Source: Monosiga brevicollis MX1 (Eukaryota > Opisthokonta > Choanoflagellata > Craspedida > Salpingoecidae). Taken from it: a stretch of DNA of 64,000 nt. Positions within the stretch are counted from its first letter, which is position 1, and every line of letters starts with the position of its first letter. The position numbers were made by a program, and so were the translations under genes. Positions 51,672 to 63,996 of this stretch are shown piece by piece. A model generated the notes under the pieces. The model did no database searches. It saw only the letters and a program-made list of their open reading frames with translations, and was not told where the DNA came from. The stretch lies in the NCBI RefSeq assembly GCF_000002865.3, contig NW_001865040.1:494905-558904 (forward strand). The letters are read 5' to 3'.

Positions 51672-54310
51672 ATGCGCTGGGCTTCTTCGCCACGCCGTTT
51701 GGCCACAGCCGGCCTTCTGGCTAGCTTGTTGGTTCTGGCCGCGTGGCATGGGCATTGGTACGGTCTGACCCACTCATTGCGCCGATACAGCCGCCGAACG
51801 ATACTTGAATCGCCGCAGCACGACCTCCTTCACCACTTTGTCACTCCCAACCATGGTCTGTGCTTGGCTGGGTGGTGGCGCCCGCACGCCATTTGGGAAG
51901 CCGACATACCCATCCCAACGCTGGATCCCCTCGGCGCTCCTATCGATGGCCGTGGCCCGATCTTGACAACCCAATGCAGCAATACAGCCATGCACAACGT
52001 CTTCCAGGCCGTGGTTACCGAACCCTTGCCCACCAGGTAACGTCTGCTACCAGCCACTTGGCTCCCTGACACCGCCCTCCTGCACAAGAAGCATTCAACT
52101 CTCATGTCGTCATGTGGTCACCAACACCCGCTTGATGGCCTGCAGCAAACCCGTTTTAGCCGTGCTACGTTTGGAGGTGAGGCGACCTACCCCCGCACTC
52201 GCGTGCTAAGCTTTCCCTCAAACTTCTCTTATATCTCCATCTTTGGGTTTTTTACTTGGACTGCCCCACAGGCGACCGCGGACCGCGCCTGGCAGCCAGC
52301 ACGCTCCTTGATTGCGTACCTGAGTTGGCAGTGCGAGGGCGAGGCTGATGACACCGCACGCCATCTTCCGGCACAGTGGTTGCCACTCTCGCTCACGAGC
52401 AGCTCTTCCAACAGCTCGCCCGCCAACCCCGAGCCAACAAGCACTGACCGCAAGCCTGGCCCTTGGCACGCAACACTACAGGCCGCCTTTAATCTGTCAG
52501 GCCCTGCTCAGCGGCAATGCCTAGCACTCGTTACACTGGGCTGTCAACATTCCCATGCTCGCCTTACCCTGCGTGACGCCGCACTTACTCTCCAGCAAGA
52601 CAGGCACTGGCTAAGGCGGGCAACGCCCTGCTCGGGGTTCACTGCTCCATCCCTCGCCCGCCGCCCGCTCTCTCTTCTGGCCAACTACAGTCTACCACAA
52701 CACGCGGCCACCGTGCCAAACGTCGAGGCTGGGGTCACGCGCTCCTCCTCCTTTCGCAGCCGTGGTAGCACGCAGCCCCAACCTCGCGCCACCGTGGCTT
52801 TGGCCACGCAGCTGTCCATTGACCGCTTAGACGCATTGCGGATGCTGCTGCGTCGATGGCCCGGTACCCGAGGCATGGCTGTTGTGTACGTGCCCCACGG
52901 CCTTAGCGCCAACAACAAGACGCTGTCATGGCAGGTCATTTACGCACAAAAACAGCTTTCGGCCTTTCGCAAACTCTCTCGCCCCGCAAGCTGGGACATT
53001 GGTCTGATGACGACCCCGCACACGGTATGAGTGCCGTCACCTGTCCACCCATGCTGAGATCGGGGTGCATTCTCATCCCCGTCCTTCTCCCTGTGCTGCC
53101 GTCGCTGTAGACGTACCCCATCAATGCACTGCGCAACGCTGCGATGCAATTGGGACCCTCGTCACCCGCGGCAGACTTTATGTTTTACCTGGACGCCGAC
53201 TTCTTGCCCAGCCCCGACTTGCCGGTGGGCTGCCTCCCTCTGAACACTGCGGGATGGCATGAGAAGTGGGAGAAGGCTTGTGGGCACAGAGGCAGAGGAG
53301 ATGGGAGGCACGGGAATGGAAAGGGCTTTGATATTCTCATGACCGGGCACTGCACCCTGCACGCAATACAGGAGGCACTGGCAGCGGCCGTTGCAGCTGC
53401 CGAGACGGACGGCGAGGATGTTGCGCGCATCGCATGGGTTGTGCCCGCTTTCGAGCTCAAAGGCCAGAGTGGACCTACAGTAGATCGACTGCTCCCGGCG
53501 TCGATGGATGCGCTGCGTTCGCAGTACGCTGCTGATCAGGTTGTCCCTTTTCGCAGCCGCGAATCCCCTCTTTCGCATCGTGCAACCAACTATGCACAGG
53601 TTAGATCCTGTCCATGCGCTCGCTGATGAGCACACGCTGTGCACTACTGCCGGCATGAGGCATAGCATGACTGACGTAGATGCTGTCGCCGTGGTAGTTT
53701 TTGAACCCAGAGAACCGTCAGCCGTACTATCTGATCGAGTACGAGGATAAATTTGAGCCCTATGTCGCGCTACGCAATAATCCTGAGCTCCCCTTGTTTG
53801 CTGAGCAATTTGAGGGCTACGGGCTGAACAAGATCGCCTATACCATGACATTGGCGGCCAAGGGCTTTCGTTTTGCCGTTGTCAAAGGCGGTACGTCCTC
53901 CAAGCCAACTGTGTTTGCCAGGTTTGCCGCCCGTCGCACGGCAGCTGATCCTGCGTGTGCGTGTGGATCTGATAGCCTGGGTTACACATGTTCCGCACGT
54001 GGAGAGCCCGCATGCCAACGTTTTTACCCACGACGTTGCTACACGAGTGGCAAATCGCTTTCAGCGGTAAGCTGGCCTGTCCTGCTTGCGCTGGCCAGTT
54101 GCCTCTTTCCTGTCTGCCTTTGTACAGTCATGATAGGCAAGTTGGGGCTCACTTTGTTGCAATCGGGTTTGGATGGAGGACAGGTTCAAATTGGTCCAGC
54201 AGCTGCAACGTACCAACCAAGTGGGCCAATGTGCGCCGGTCGCTTCACGCCGACAAAGTGACAATGATCCGGGCCTCGGATGCCCATCAGCCGCGTTTCC
54301 CGCCATTTGA
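51672..54310 (+). CDS. LARGE/B4GAT1-type family 49 glycosyltransferase
   Basis: Six exons: 51672-52036, 52160-53024, 53111-53599, 53698-53890, 53976-54066 and 54184-54310, about 709 aa. The start MRWASSPRRLATA leads into one signal-anchor helix (GLLASLLVLAAWHGHW), giving a type II Golgi topology. The GT49 domain (from about residue 330) has TVALATQLSIDRLDALRMLL, YPINALRNAAMQL, FMFYLDADFLPSP with the metal-binding DAD at 438-440, IAWVVPAFELKG, IEYEDKFEPYVALR, FEGYGLNKIAYTM and the terminal WVTHVPHVESP. These line up in order with human LARGE1 (YPVNLLRN, FLSDIDFLP, IVPAFE, FEPYVV, GFGWNKVAH, HMPHAPSFD). LARGE builds matriglycan and B4GAT1 adds glucuronate. Only one GT domain is present; the 300-residue N-terminal stem has a Ser-rich stretch. 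Confidence 0.88.
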
Positions 54311-54624
54311 CAGCATCAACAACCTTTTATCTATTTATTACCTACCCTCCGCCTGATCTGCGCTCCCAGCCCCGAATTGATTTGACCAGAACCCTCACAA
54401 CAACGATAACAAAGGGAAAGCGATGTTCGAACTGGACCAATCGAATGTTGCAGTCAATTTTTGAGTTGTTGTCGCTCTTATTTGTTGATTAGCTTGCCTG
54501 CCTTTTTGATCAGCTCCGAGTTGTTGTTGTTTAAAATATAGTTGATGCAGTATACTATTTATCAAGATTTTTCGCGTCGAGGTGGCCTCGCAAACCCGCA
54601 ATCGCGAACGCACTGACCGCTGGG
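54311..54624. other. Intergenic region between GT49 and CX3C protein genes
   Basis: 314 bases, A/T-rich toward 54500-54570. Probably the 3' end of the GT49 gene and the promoter of the next gene; nothing else is visible. Confidence 0.6.
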
Positions 54625-55594
54625 ATGGAGATCGATTTGCATGCACTCTTGCGTCGCATGTGTGAGGTTTCGTGCAATCCATCACGGTATGTTGTTGTCC
54701 AAGCAGGCGGCGGCCTTGTAGAACCGCACGATATCGTCGTCATGCGCACTGGCCTTGTGTTCCGCGCCTGACCCATCAAATCGAAATCGTGGCGCTCGCG
54801 TTTTGGCAGTCTGCAACGGGCACTCGTCGCTGGCGGGCGCAATACTGATGAGCACACGGAAAAGATGCTGCGTCACAAAGAGGTGCGCTGAGTCCCATTT
54901 GCAACCTCACTCTTGTGCTGTCTTGGCACAGTTGTGCCAGCTTTTTCGGTGCTGTGAGCCTGACCAACGCTGAACTTCATCTGTCGACGTAGGCCTGCAT
55001 TAAAGGCTGCTTTTATGCTTCAACAGCGGATGTGCGCATTCAGCAAAACAACAGCGAGCGCCGCAAGCTTTCTGAAATCGCGCACAAGGTGGACAAGGAC
55101 ATTGACAGCGTTCTTGAAAGTGCGTGATCGGGCCAGCGTCCGCCCCCCAGGGTAGCAGGGAAATGATAAACCTGTGTTGATTCCAGGGGTGTCCTCACTG
55201 TCAGGCTCCGCTAATTGCATGGCTGTTCAGACGCACAGCTGCGAGAGAAGCGCCAGCTGATGAGTGACTGGTTTCTGAGCATGCGTTTGGCTTGCGCCAA
55301 GGCCTGTGAAGAGTCCAAAGAAGTACAGTAAGTTTTGCTATGCACCGTCGTCAGCTACATGCCAGTGCTTAACAGCTGCGGCTCTGATCTCACCGCTTGT
55401 ACCACAACGGCGCGTTACATCGCTCGTCCCGCTTGGGCCATACGTCGCAGGGGCCACAAAGCCGAGCGTTCTTGCCACGTCGGCTGCGACAAATATTTTG
55501 ATATTGTACGAAGTCGTTTTCGTTCTTGCTTTTTTTTTTTTTTTTTTTTTTTTTGTCACTCACGACAGACAACATCGCTCAAATGCCTGCATAG
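54625..55594 (+). CDS. FAM136A: Small quadruple-CX3C protein, FAM136A-like
   Basis: Six exons: 54625-54686, 54810-54882, 54993-55119, 55231-55327, 55451-55512 and 55569-55594, about 148 aa (human FAM136A is 138). Four C-x3-C motifs occur: CEVSC, CIKGC, CAKAC and CHVGC, in a mostly helical charged protein (KLSEIAHKVDKDIDSVLE; LREKRQLMSDWFLSMRLAC). It ends CDKYFDIVRNNIAQMPA, similar in layout to the FAM136A end. Twin CX3C helices are the hallmark of proteins imported by Mia40 into the mitochondrial intermembrane space; FAM136A has this pattern. The last two splice sites are the least certain: the exon 5 donor (gtcgtt) is weak, and intron 5 contains a 26-base T run. The family call rests on motif spacing and length, not strong identity. 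Confidence 0.65.
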
Positions 55595-55925
55595 ATCATG
55601 GAGGATTAGCCGAATCTTGTCAGGCAATGGGTATCAAATGCCGGTATTGCATCGCTGCGATTTCTTCTTTCGTTCCTCCCATGAATTGTGCGGTGTGTGC
55701 GGTTGAATCGAAGCACATCTGTGCGCGTATACAATTATTTGCGCTGGCAGCTAGACAAGGCCGTGCTACACAGCAGCGGCATGCAAAGGAAATCATTCGA
55801 ATAGACAGGGGATACATTCACCGCTCTTCTGAGGGAGCCACTGTTTTTAGAAGTGAATCCCATTTTGGACCCGCGGCCAGCCGCGAGCTAGGTCATGGGG
55901 AGCCTGATTTCGTTGGAGACGGTCA
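55595..55925. other. Convergent intergenic region
   Basis: 331 bases between the tail-to-tail CX3C and Myb-like genes. A plus-strand open frame crosses it (to 55938) but has no domain and would overlap the next gene. I read it as 3' UTRs. Confidence 0.5.
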
Positions 55926-57004
55926 TCATCCAGCTTGAGGATAAGTACAATGGCTGCGGCCATGTCCAGCAACAGTTCTTGGCTGGCCATTGGGTACAGC
56001 CAAGATCTGCTCGGTGAGCCGCTCAACAAGGTCCCACGGCTGCTGAAACTCCATGCATGGCTCAGAAGCAGCGTCCTTTGCACTGAGCCTCGAGCTGCGG
56101 TCCACCAGCTCCCGCAAGATGGCGCGTAGCATTAAATCTTCGTTCGGGGTCCAGCATAGTACCTCTGGGGCCGTCTGAGGTGGCAGTAAGGGCGTCATTT
56201 TTGAGATCGCGGCTTCAAAGCCAAAGCCGTTTGCTTCCTGACGTGGCCATGCCATGGCAGAATGGGTGACCCCCTCTGGTCTGCAGGGTTGCAATGCGCT
56301 TTCCTTTGAGACCGCAGTTGACGACAAATGTTGGGATGTGTCGAAGGCTTGAGTGTAGAATAAAGCCGGTCCGCTTCCCCGCATGCCGATGCCCATGCTG
56401 GGCGCCGAAGAGGCTGCCATGGCGTCTTGGTCTTGATGTTGATCTGAGAAGTACCGTGTGGCAGTTGATGGGAATGTTGAGCCTGTTTGCGCATGGTTGC
56501 TCGTGGCACCGCTGGCTGATACGATACCACAGCCATCGAGAAGTTCAAAGAGCTCGCGCGGTTCGACTTGCCCCGTCAAGAGATACGGCTGGTCCGAGAG
56601 CAGGCGTGAGATTTCATTTGCCGTCTGGGCCCAGTCCCGCTCTTGATTCTCCAGGAACGGGGCCAACATCCTGCTCGGCAGCCGTGTGTTTTGGTCGAGC
56701 TGCGTCTCGGGATGCAAAGAACCGGACTGCGGGCGCCCTTCGTGCGCAAAAGTATGCTGCCAGGCATGGCCTGTAAAGGGGGCACGGATGGACTCGTCCC
56801 TCCAAAGGTGATGGTGGTCGGCCATGCCTCGATGTGGGGATCGAGGCGATGGCACCGTGCGCGTGGATGACAGTGAAGTGGCTGCGATGCTGGTGGACCT
56901 CGGTGTGCACGGGGCAGGCTGGTGAATAAAAGTGGTAAAAACATCACCGAACTCACCACATCACGCGCATCATTGTGCCGAGGCAGGAGGGAGAAGGGGA
57001 TCAT
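55926..57004 (-). CDS. Unrecognised protein with a possible Myb/SANT-like C-terminal segment
   Basis: Two exons: 56957-57004 (MIPFSLLPRHNDARDV then a gtgagt donor) and 55926-56918 (after the acceptor attcaccag), about 346 aa. An alternative is a single exon starting at a Met further in (MADHHHLWRDE). The protein is low in secondary structure, rich in Ser, Pro, Gln and His, and contains DWAQTANEISRLLSDQPYLL. Its most ordered part is near the C-terminus: APEVLCWTPNEDLMLRAILR followed by ELVDR and later QQPWDLVERLTEQI. The W-x-EDLMLR...WDLVERL spacing resembles a Myb/SANT repeat, suggesting a nuclear regulator, but this is only a resemblance. Gene existence is supported by the 993-base open exon with a good acceptor. 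Confidence 0.6.
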
Positions 57005-57613
57005 AAGCCTGTGTCATGACCCATGCCATCCCATGGGGCACCTTACGTCATCCTATAGGGTTCGATCGCACTTCACACGTATTGTGACCCAGGTCGAGGT
57101 TTGGGGCAACATCATCGTCGAGAGATGATGTTGTGTGACAGTGAATAGGGTTCAGGAATGTTTGACATGTGAATGTCAAAACCTCCGTGCTGAGGACGCT
57201 ATTCAAGGTATCAGTGCGTGTACCATAGCATCACAGTCAGATATGCCTCGAGGCGCTTTGTTGGAATCGATCAATCACACCATGCACCAGTAGAGTCTTG
57301 GCTTTCTTCGACCCGCTGAGCTCTTTGCTGGCTCGCGCGCAAACTAAAAACGCATGATGAGCGACTATTTTGTAAACGGAAAAATTGTTTGGATGGGAGA
57401 ATTCTATTCCACCAAACGACAAACGCTTCTTTTCTGTGTGTCTGTGTCTGTGTCCGTGTCCGTGTGTATTCGAATCCCCACGTCGCCCAAGCCTTGCGAT
57501 GAAGCTCGGTGGGGGTTGGGATGGCACATTTCAAGATCGATGTTTGTGGAATTATAGTCATCTTAAACAGTTACTGGAGCTAGACATCAGGCAAGACACA
57601 CCAGGTGACGGCA
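57005..57613. other. Intergenic region between the Myb-like gene and the TARBP1 3' end
   Basis: About 0.6 kb containing the promoter of the minus-strand Myb-like gene. It has an 8-bp-arm inverted repeat at 57161-57180 and a degenerate (GTGTCT)n stretch at about 57435-57470. No gene. Confidence 0.6.
57161..57180. repeat. Perfect inverted repeat (tttgacat-gtga-atgtcaaa)
   Basis: Two 8-base arms with a 4-base loop. It lies about 160 bases upstream of the Myb-like gene's start codon on the minus strand. It may be an operator-like site for a dimeric factor or a chance palindrome. Confidence 0.7.
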
Positions 57614-60600
57614 CTAGAGAGCCGCAGGCTGCAGCCGGCAGCGGACGTAGGCATAAATCTGCACAAACCGATCGATCAGGAAGACGCAAATCAGTCGCAA
57701 CTGAGCAAGAGTGGAAGGACTGGCTCGCCCCGTATATAACAGCACTCTCAAGGACCGTCGACGTGCGTACCGCAATTGCCGCGCTCACATGAACGTTGAG
57801 AGATCGGGTGACCCCAAACTGAGGTATTTCTACACAACGATCAATGACCTGCTCGCCGAGCAAAGGGGGTGCAGTGATGATCAAGAACAAAGAAAAATAT
57901 TAAGATTGGGTGCGCGAGGCACATGAGTTTGCCTTCAAATTCAGTCTGTCGTGGTGCGCAATGGTGTCACACACCATTCCGCCCCCAGGCCAAGAAGGCC
58001 ACAACCCCACAACCCCCATGCAAGTACAAGTACGACCATCGCAAAGTCCGTACCGCTAAAACTTTGGGTGAAATACCCCGCCGCTCCTCGCCGAGCACCA
58101 ACACTGTCCGCTCTGGGAAGGTGTACTCTTGAAGAGGCACTGATTCGGCCGTCTACGCCAGCGGCACGCAACATCCCGTCACAAGCATGAAGGCGAGAAA
58201 CATCTCATGACATCTGGGGTGGTGGTACACCCCGAAAGAGGCCTCACCTGTTCAAGACCCACAATGGTGTAGCCCTCGCGACGCTTGCGGACAAGATACT
58301 CGACCAACTCGTCCTCGGGCTTGACGATGTCAAAGTGCATCCATCGCTCACTGCTCACACTCACGCCTTTGTATTCCTATAAAAGCCCAGCGCCCCACTC
58401 ATGCTCCATCAACATTGGACCTAAAGAAAAAGGTCATCCCCTGATAGTATCCGTATCCTTCCCTCTCTGTGCGCTGCTGCCACCCCGTGTCAACCATCAA
58501 AGGCATCAAACCTTGGACTGCAGCACCCGATTATCTGGCATAACGAGGCGATCGGCATTGAAAATCTCGCATGTTCGCGTCAGTCCACCTAAGTTGTACG
58601 GCTGCCCCACAATCCGACATGTGAGTCCCAAGGCCAAGAAAAATACCGTGTGGCAACTCAAGTTTGTACAACGCACAATGTTGACGAAGCTCGCCGCCAC
58701 GATCAAGGGGAAGCGTTTTCGGTCGTGGATTCGCATTAGCTGGCCCGTCTATTGCCATAAGACCAAACAGGGAAGAATTTGGATGTGAACCGTGGCGTGT
58801 ATTGTCGGATATCCGTCTGGCAGTCACAAGTGTGCCGTCAAAATTCTCGCGCACGCACCGTTTCACCAAAGGCTAGTTTGGCTGCCTCGGCCACTGTATC
58901 TGCTGTCACAATTTTTTTCTGTACATCTGTTGACTCGGGTTCACCAAGCCCATGAGTGTTGGGGTAGCTTGCGCTGGACGACATGATAAACGCAAGGCTT
59001 GAGCGCTGCTCGCGGGCTTACCTGTTTCCAGCTGCGCTGCCACCTCATGCAGGGCCTCACCCTCCTAGACACAGGACAAAGCAGATGTGAGCAGGCACCA
59101 CATATACCCCTTCGGACCAGAGCTGAGGGGATAGAGCCCCTTGCAAATACAAAACGGGACTCCAGCACCCAAATGCCTCAATAGTCAGACAGCTCGTTGC
59201 CGCAACCATTGTTGCCTGCAGCATCTGCTATCAGACGCACCGAATCGGTCGCAACATCACCCGAAGTAGGCAAATTGAGGTCTGCCATAGTAAGCTCCCA
59301 CTGTTCGGCGAGCCACCTAAAAATGGTATCGGAGCGTCGCAGCATGGTAGCGGCAACAAAATCTGGTCAGAGGCTGAGATGAATGACACAAGGCAATGCT
59401 CTCTACTCCACACAGCATGGTGGCTGAGGGAAGGTCCGTCCTTCTTTTGAGAAAAAGTAAACTGATGGGTGGGCAACGGTCAAGCGCAACGCACTGTGGG
59501 GGCTGAGTAAAAGCAGGGAACAGCACCACCTCAGAGGCTGGCAGCTCAAAGAGTGGAATGCAGGCCTCAAACAAAAACTTGAGGTTCAGCTCGCGATGCG
59601 CATCAAAGCGGCCAAAGAGAAAGGTAGACTGCAGAAAACCAGAGTGACGCACGGCATCGGCGTTGTTTTGAATGTAGTGCAGAATTCGACCCGGCAGCGA
59701 GGCAGGCTCGCTCAAGCCAGCTGCCGCCACGCGGCGCTGCAGCAAGCTAAAGGTGCTTGCAGCATACAATCGGACAGTCATGTTCGAATTGACCACGTGA
59801 GGCAGGACGTAGGCCTCCACTTGCTGAATCAATGCCACGCTTGCCATGGGAGCCAGAACATCCACTTGGCGGGTATACAGGGCCAAAAACTCCATGATAC
59901 CACAGACAAAGGATGGGCGGGTATCTACGCGCTCGGCTTGCTGCAACATCCACCCAAGGACGGGCACGCGCTCCATGGTCAACCCTGCATTCGACGTTGT
60001 TGACGAGGCTGCCAGAGCCAAGCGCGATTCGTCCCTGGCCTTGAGCACCAGCATCCAAATGGCCATGAAGCGGAGCGAGACGCGCTTTTCCGATGCCATT
60101 TGCTCTTGGCCCCACTTCACTAGGGTGTCGACAATTGGCCGGTCGGCTTGACCCGCGCGCAGCAGGAACACGAGCAGAAGAAGCAACACTTGACTGCAAC
60201 GCATTTTGGCCCGGTGTGCAATCGTGCCCACATGGTTTGAGGTTTCGTCTGCGTCCGAGGCCTTGTACAAAGCCAAGGTAGCCTAGGAAGGGACCAACGT
60301 CACAACACACACTGCATGAATTGACGAGTTGCTATCAACGCGCCAAGCCAAGATTGCCTGCCGACCTGGATGACCTGGTTTGAGTTTGCGATGCCTTGAA
60401 ACACAAACTGACCTCGATGGTACGGGTAGCCATGGTCCAGTGCGCAGAATTGTTTAAATCAAACCCAAGAAGGTAACGCAGGATATAAGTACGCACAAAG
60501 CGGTCGTCCAGAATGTTGGCCAGACCTATATCAGGCCCAAGCAGCCGTCGGCGCGCACAATAAGGTGGTATCAACGACAACAAACCTGCTCAAAGAAACG

Positions 60601-63600
60601 CTTTCAAAAAAAAAAAAAAAAATGCAACTGCGAAGTTGTCCGTTGGCCCAAAGCATAGTTGACAGGGATGCCATTGCTCAACAAACCAGGGGGGTGGGGA
60701 ATCGAAACGCGATGCGTGGCCAGCACGTGGGCATCAAATGCATCCGATGCCCGAAGCCAGGCATTGGTGTAGTTTCCAAAGGACGCCAGCAGGCCAATGC
60801 TCGTGGTCAATCCCGTGGGGGCCTCCGCCAGGTCGGGCAGATGACGCGCCAGTACGGCTGCAAGGGGCACCAAGAGGCCACGGCGGGCAGAAAAGCCCAC
60901 TGTTGATACGGAGGCAATCAGCTCGCGAAGGTTGTGTTCAATGGCTTGGCAGTAGGCAGTATTGTCGACGTAAGCGCGCAAGGCCTTGACTGATAACACC
61001 AAGCTGCACACAGACCCCAAGTTCAATCTACGTGAGAAACACACAAAAAAGTTGCATCTTGTGAGTAAGAAGCACACGACAAGTTGCGTGTAGCACGTAA
61101 GGACACAAAGCATTGCGTGGGGCGGTCAGGAGGATACAAGAATCTGATTGTCCCCTTTGAGAGAGATGGCAAAAAAAAAACCAAACCAAACAGGGGCCGA
61201 ACAGGAACTGATGAGGCGTACTGGGTTGACTGGGCGGTGCGATCGCGAGAGCGGCCGGTTCGAGCGTAAGTGAGCAAACGATCAGCCAAAGCGGCAAACT
61301 CGTTGCCCGACAGCGCGGTCAAATCTACGACCTCAGCTAGATCTGGCAAACAGGCCAAAGCAGTGTAGGCTTCCTTTTGCGATAGGCCATCCAACGCAAT
61401 ACAGGTGAATTCGAGGACGGCCCGCGTCTCGCTGGCATTAAGCGCCACGGCACCACGGCGCAAGGCCTGAATGCAACTGGCAATCACCTTCCAGCGAAAA
61501 GTTTCCACAAAATTACCCACGGCCTCCATCGAACTTGACTCGGAGGTGGCAAAGCGAGGAACTTGAACTTCCATGGCGCGGAGCAGGCTCAAGCGAGGCT
61601 CGCTGCCTAAGGGCAAGGCACCCTGGAGTGCCAAGCCAAGGGCACGGCCCTCGGGGCTCGAATCCTCGAGTAGAGCCTTGACAAGCTCTGCACCAGCCAC
61701 AGCAGCAATGGCGGCAACACTTCCCGGGCTCGTGCCAAGATGTCGGTGCGCCAGCTCTCGCATCTCGGTTGACAACACCACGCTGGCATTCTGCAGTAAG
61801 AAGCGCAATCGGCTGGTTTGCGCCCAAAGAGTCTTTGGTGAGCCACGACATTCAGTGACTATAAACTGTGTCACGGGTTCCTGTGCGCTGACAACAAGCT
61901 GTGCAAGCCAAGTGGGCCAGGCGGTGGGAGCAGGTGGCACGCCATGAACCAAAGATATGAAGTTGCGGCGAGCGGTGCATCGTTCAGCAAGCTTGGCCAG
62001 CAGGGCCACAAGATGAAGCTTCTGTTGCTCGCCCATGTACGCTCGCGTGCAGAGACCGAGCATGTCCTCGGTGATGGTGGCCAGCAACGCATGGTCGGGT
62101 GCAGCCGTCCAAGGGACAACGGCCACCAATAGCGTCGCCAATGTGGCCTCCGCCTCCGCATCGGAAACAATTTCTGCCTGGCACAAATCCTCGTATAGAC
62201 GCTGAATTGTAGCGGTGGGCCCATCCAGGTGCGCGCCCAAGAGCCCGGAAAGATGCTCCTGAATCAGCTGCCACTGTTCGTGCTCCGGGCCCACCAAGAG
62301 GCCATCGCCCGTCGGGCAAAGGGCAAAGAGCGCAGCCACTTGTGCCACGTCCACGCCTCGCTGGGTGACTGATGTCGGAGTAATGTGATGCACAGCCGCA
62401 CGAATCAGCTCATTATAGAGGGCGGAAGCGAGCGTGAGGTCGGGAGAAATGGCGCACTGGGCCGCGATTCGCTGGAGTAGCTGCACGTGATGGGGCCCCA
62501 GATGCAAGGGTGACACGCGAAGCAGCGCGCGCACGAGCAACAGTGTTTTACCCTCAAAGGACACGCTAGTACACAGGGCCAGCAGGAATTCATCGAGAAG
62601 CTGCGTAGTCAGTGCCTGATCGGTGCTGGCGGTATAGAGCAAGGCCTCGTAAAAAGCCATGACCTGGTGGGCCGCTTCGCAAAGTGTGCCCGAAGGGTGG
62701 TCAGGCCGAATGAGAAAAGCATTGGGAGAATCAATGGCATGCACGAGGCTTCCTGTGCAGAGGGAGGTGGCAAGCAGGGCGCGAACGTCGTCCACAGAAA
62801 CACAGCGCAACTGGCACGCGGTACGAACACCCAAGGTCTGGACATTGGCCTTCTCGTGCTGAAGCATGCGCGCAAGTAGGGCGTTGACCCAAGGAAAGAT
62901 GGTAGTCCAGCCGTGTGGTTCACGATGTTGCACGTTCTCGTCGTTCCCAGAGCTTGCTTTTGCAGCAGAAAGCACCGCGTGGGCAGGAAACATGCGCAGA
63001 AGCCGGGGCATGAGTGGGGCGATGATGTGAATCTGCGTGTCGTCCAAGCACTCGGAGATGAGAATCAGGTCGGAGATGGTGCGCTGGATGGCTTCAGCGT
63101 GGTTGGGGTTCCATTCAAACAAGTCCTCCACGCAAAAGGTTTCAGTGAGATTGGGGAGGGCGGCCTGCATGAGTTGAAGAATAAGACTGGCGCGTTTGCG
63201 GGGTAGGGCGTTGCGCAGATTGGCAAAGCCGTGGAGGACGATACGCCAGAAGATGGGGGAGCGGGCTGCAGCTGCCAGATAGCCCGATGCAATCCAAATG
63301 GGCAAAAGCGCACACAACAGACAAAGAGCAGCATCTCGGCCGACCTCCTCCGAGCCAAGCGCAAGCACAAAGTCCCATGCTTGCTGAGTACCGGCTGGTC
63401 CCCGCGCGATGCTCTCCATGGCCGCGCGCACTGGACCCACCAGAACGCCCAAAAGCGCGAGCTGCTTTTTGTGGCCGACCGCCTTGAGAAGTTGGAGCAG
63501 CTGGTTCCAAAGGAGGGCCTGCTCTGCACCAGCCATGTCCTCTTGCAAGACTTCAAGGCCCAGGCAGACAGTGCCAAGCGGCAGCCGCTCCCCCTGCAGC

Positions 63601-63996
63601 GCAATGAAGAAGAAGAAGGGTGGCGGGAGGCTCGGTGAGACAGCGCATGTGTACCAAACAACTCCTGCCCCGAGCGAGAAGTCAGGAGCAGAGGGCCCAG
63701 GGATCAAAGTTTGTGTGACTCACGAGGTGGCATTCTTCTGGATCCTCGAGATTGAGGCGCAAGGTGCAGGCAAGATGGTGATAAGCGGCTAGTTCCTGGG
63801 CCAAATGCGCGCTCACGGGTCTGGCGAGCCACTCGAAGGGGCGACAGGCCTGCAAAAGCGCAAGTTTGGCATTATCGGCGTGCTCTGAATGGGCAAGCGC
63901 CTGCAGCACTTGCTGTTTGGCAAGCACCTGGACGTCCTCAGCAACGAGGGCAGGAGGTGGGGGCAACTGGCTGATCACGCTAGTCAGCAAACTCAT
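57614..63996 (-). CDS. TARBP1: TARBP1/Trm3 tRNA (guanosine-2'-O)-methyltransferase
   Basis: Fourteen exons close in one frame: 63724-63996, 61222-63593, 60687-61027, 60413-60525, 59495-60282, 59241-59316, 59022-59064, 58859-58902, 58677-58739, 58512-58601, 58248-58376, 58054-58152, 57771-57848 and 57614-57658, about 1517 aa (human 1621). About 1300 residues are alpha-solenoid; one stretch, SDLILISECLDDTQIHIIAP, parallels human YILIMETLEGNQIHVIKP. The C-terminal SPOUT domain is clear: FPLIVAASFVNI, YNLGGLTRTCEIFNADRLVM, GVSVSSERWMHF, GYTIVGLEQTAESVPLQEYT, VLVLGEERRGISP and CVEIPQFGVTRSLNVHVSAA. These are motifs 1-3 of the SpoU/TrmH class, binding SAM in a knot. Trm3 modifies G18 in the tRNA D-loop. 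The start ATG lies at 63996, four bases from the window edge, so its promoter is outside. Confidence 0.95.

Noticed and set aside
53891-53921. Alternative 31-base intron in the GT49 gene
   Set aside because: Too short for this genome. The acceptor at 53975 keeps the frame and restores the conserved WVTHVPHVE motif with an 85-base intron.
55569-55938. Plus-strand frame that could extend the CX3C protein by about 120 residues
   Set aside because: It would overlap the Myb-like gene's 3' end and has no recognisable content; a frame-consistent short terminal exon ending at 55594 gives a FAM136A-sized product.
57435-57475. Possible minisatellite (GTGTCT/GTCCGT)n
   Set aside because: Only a few degenerate copies; not distinct enough to call a repeat element.
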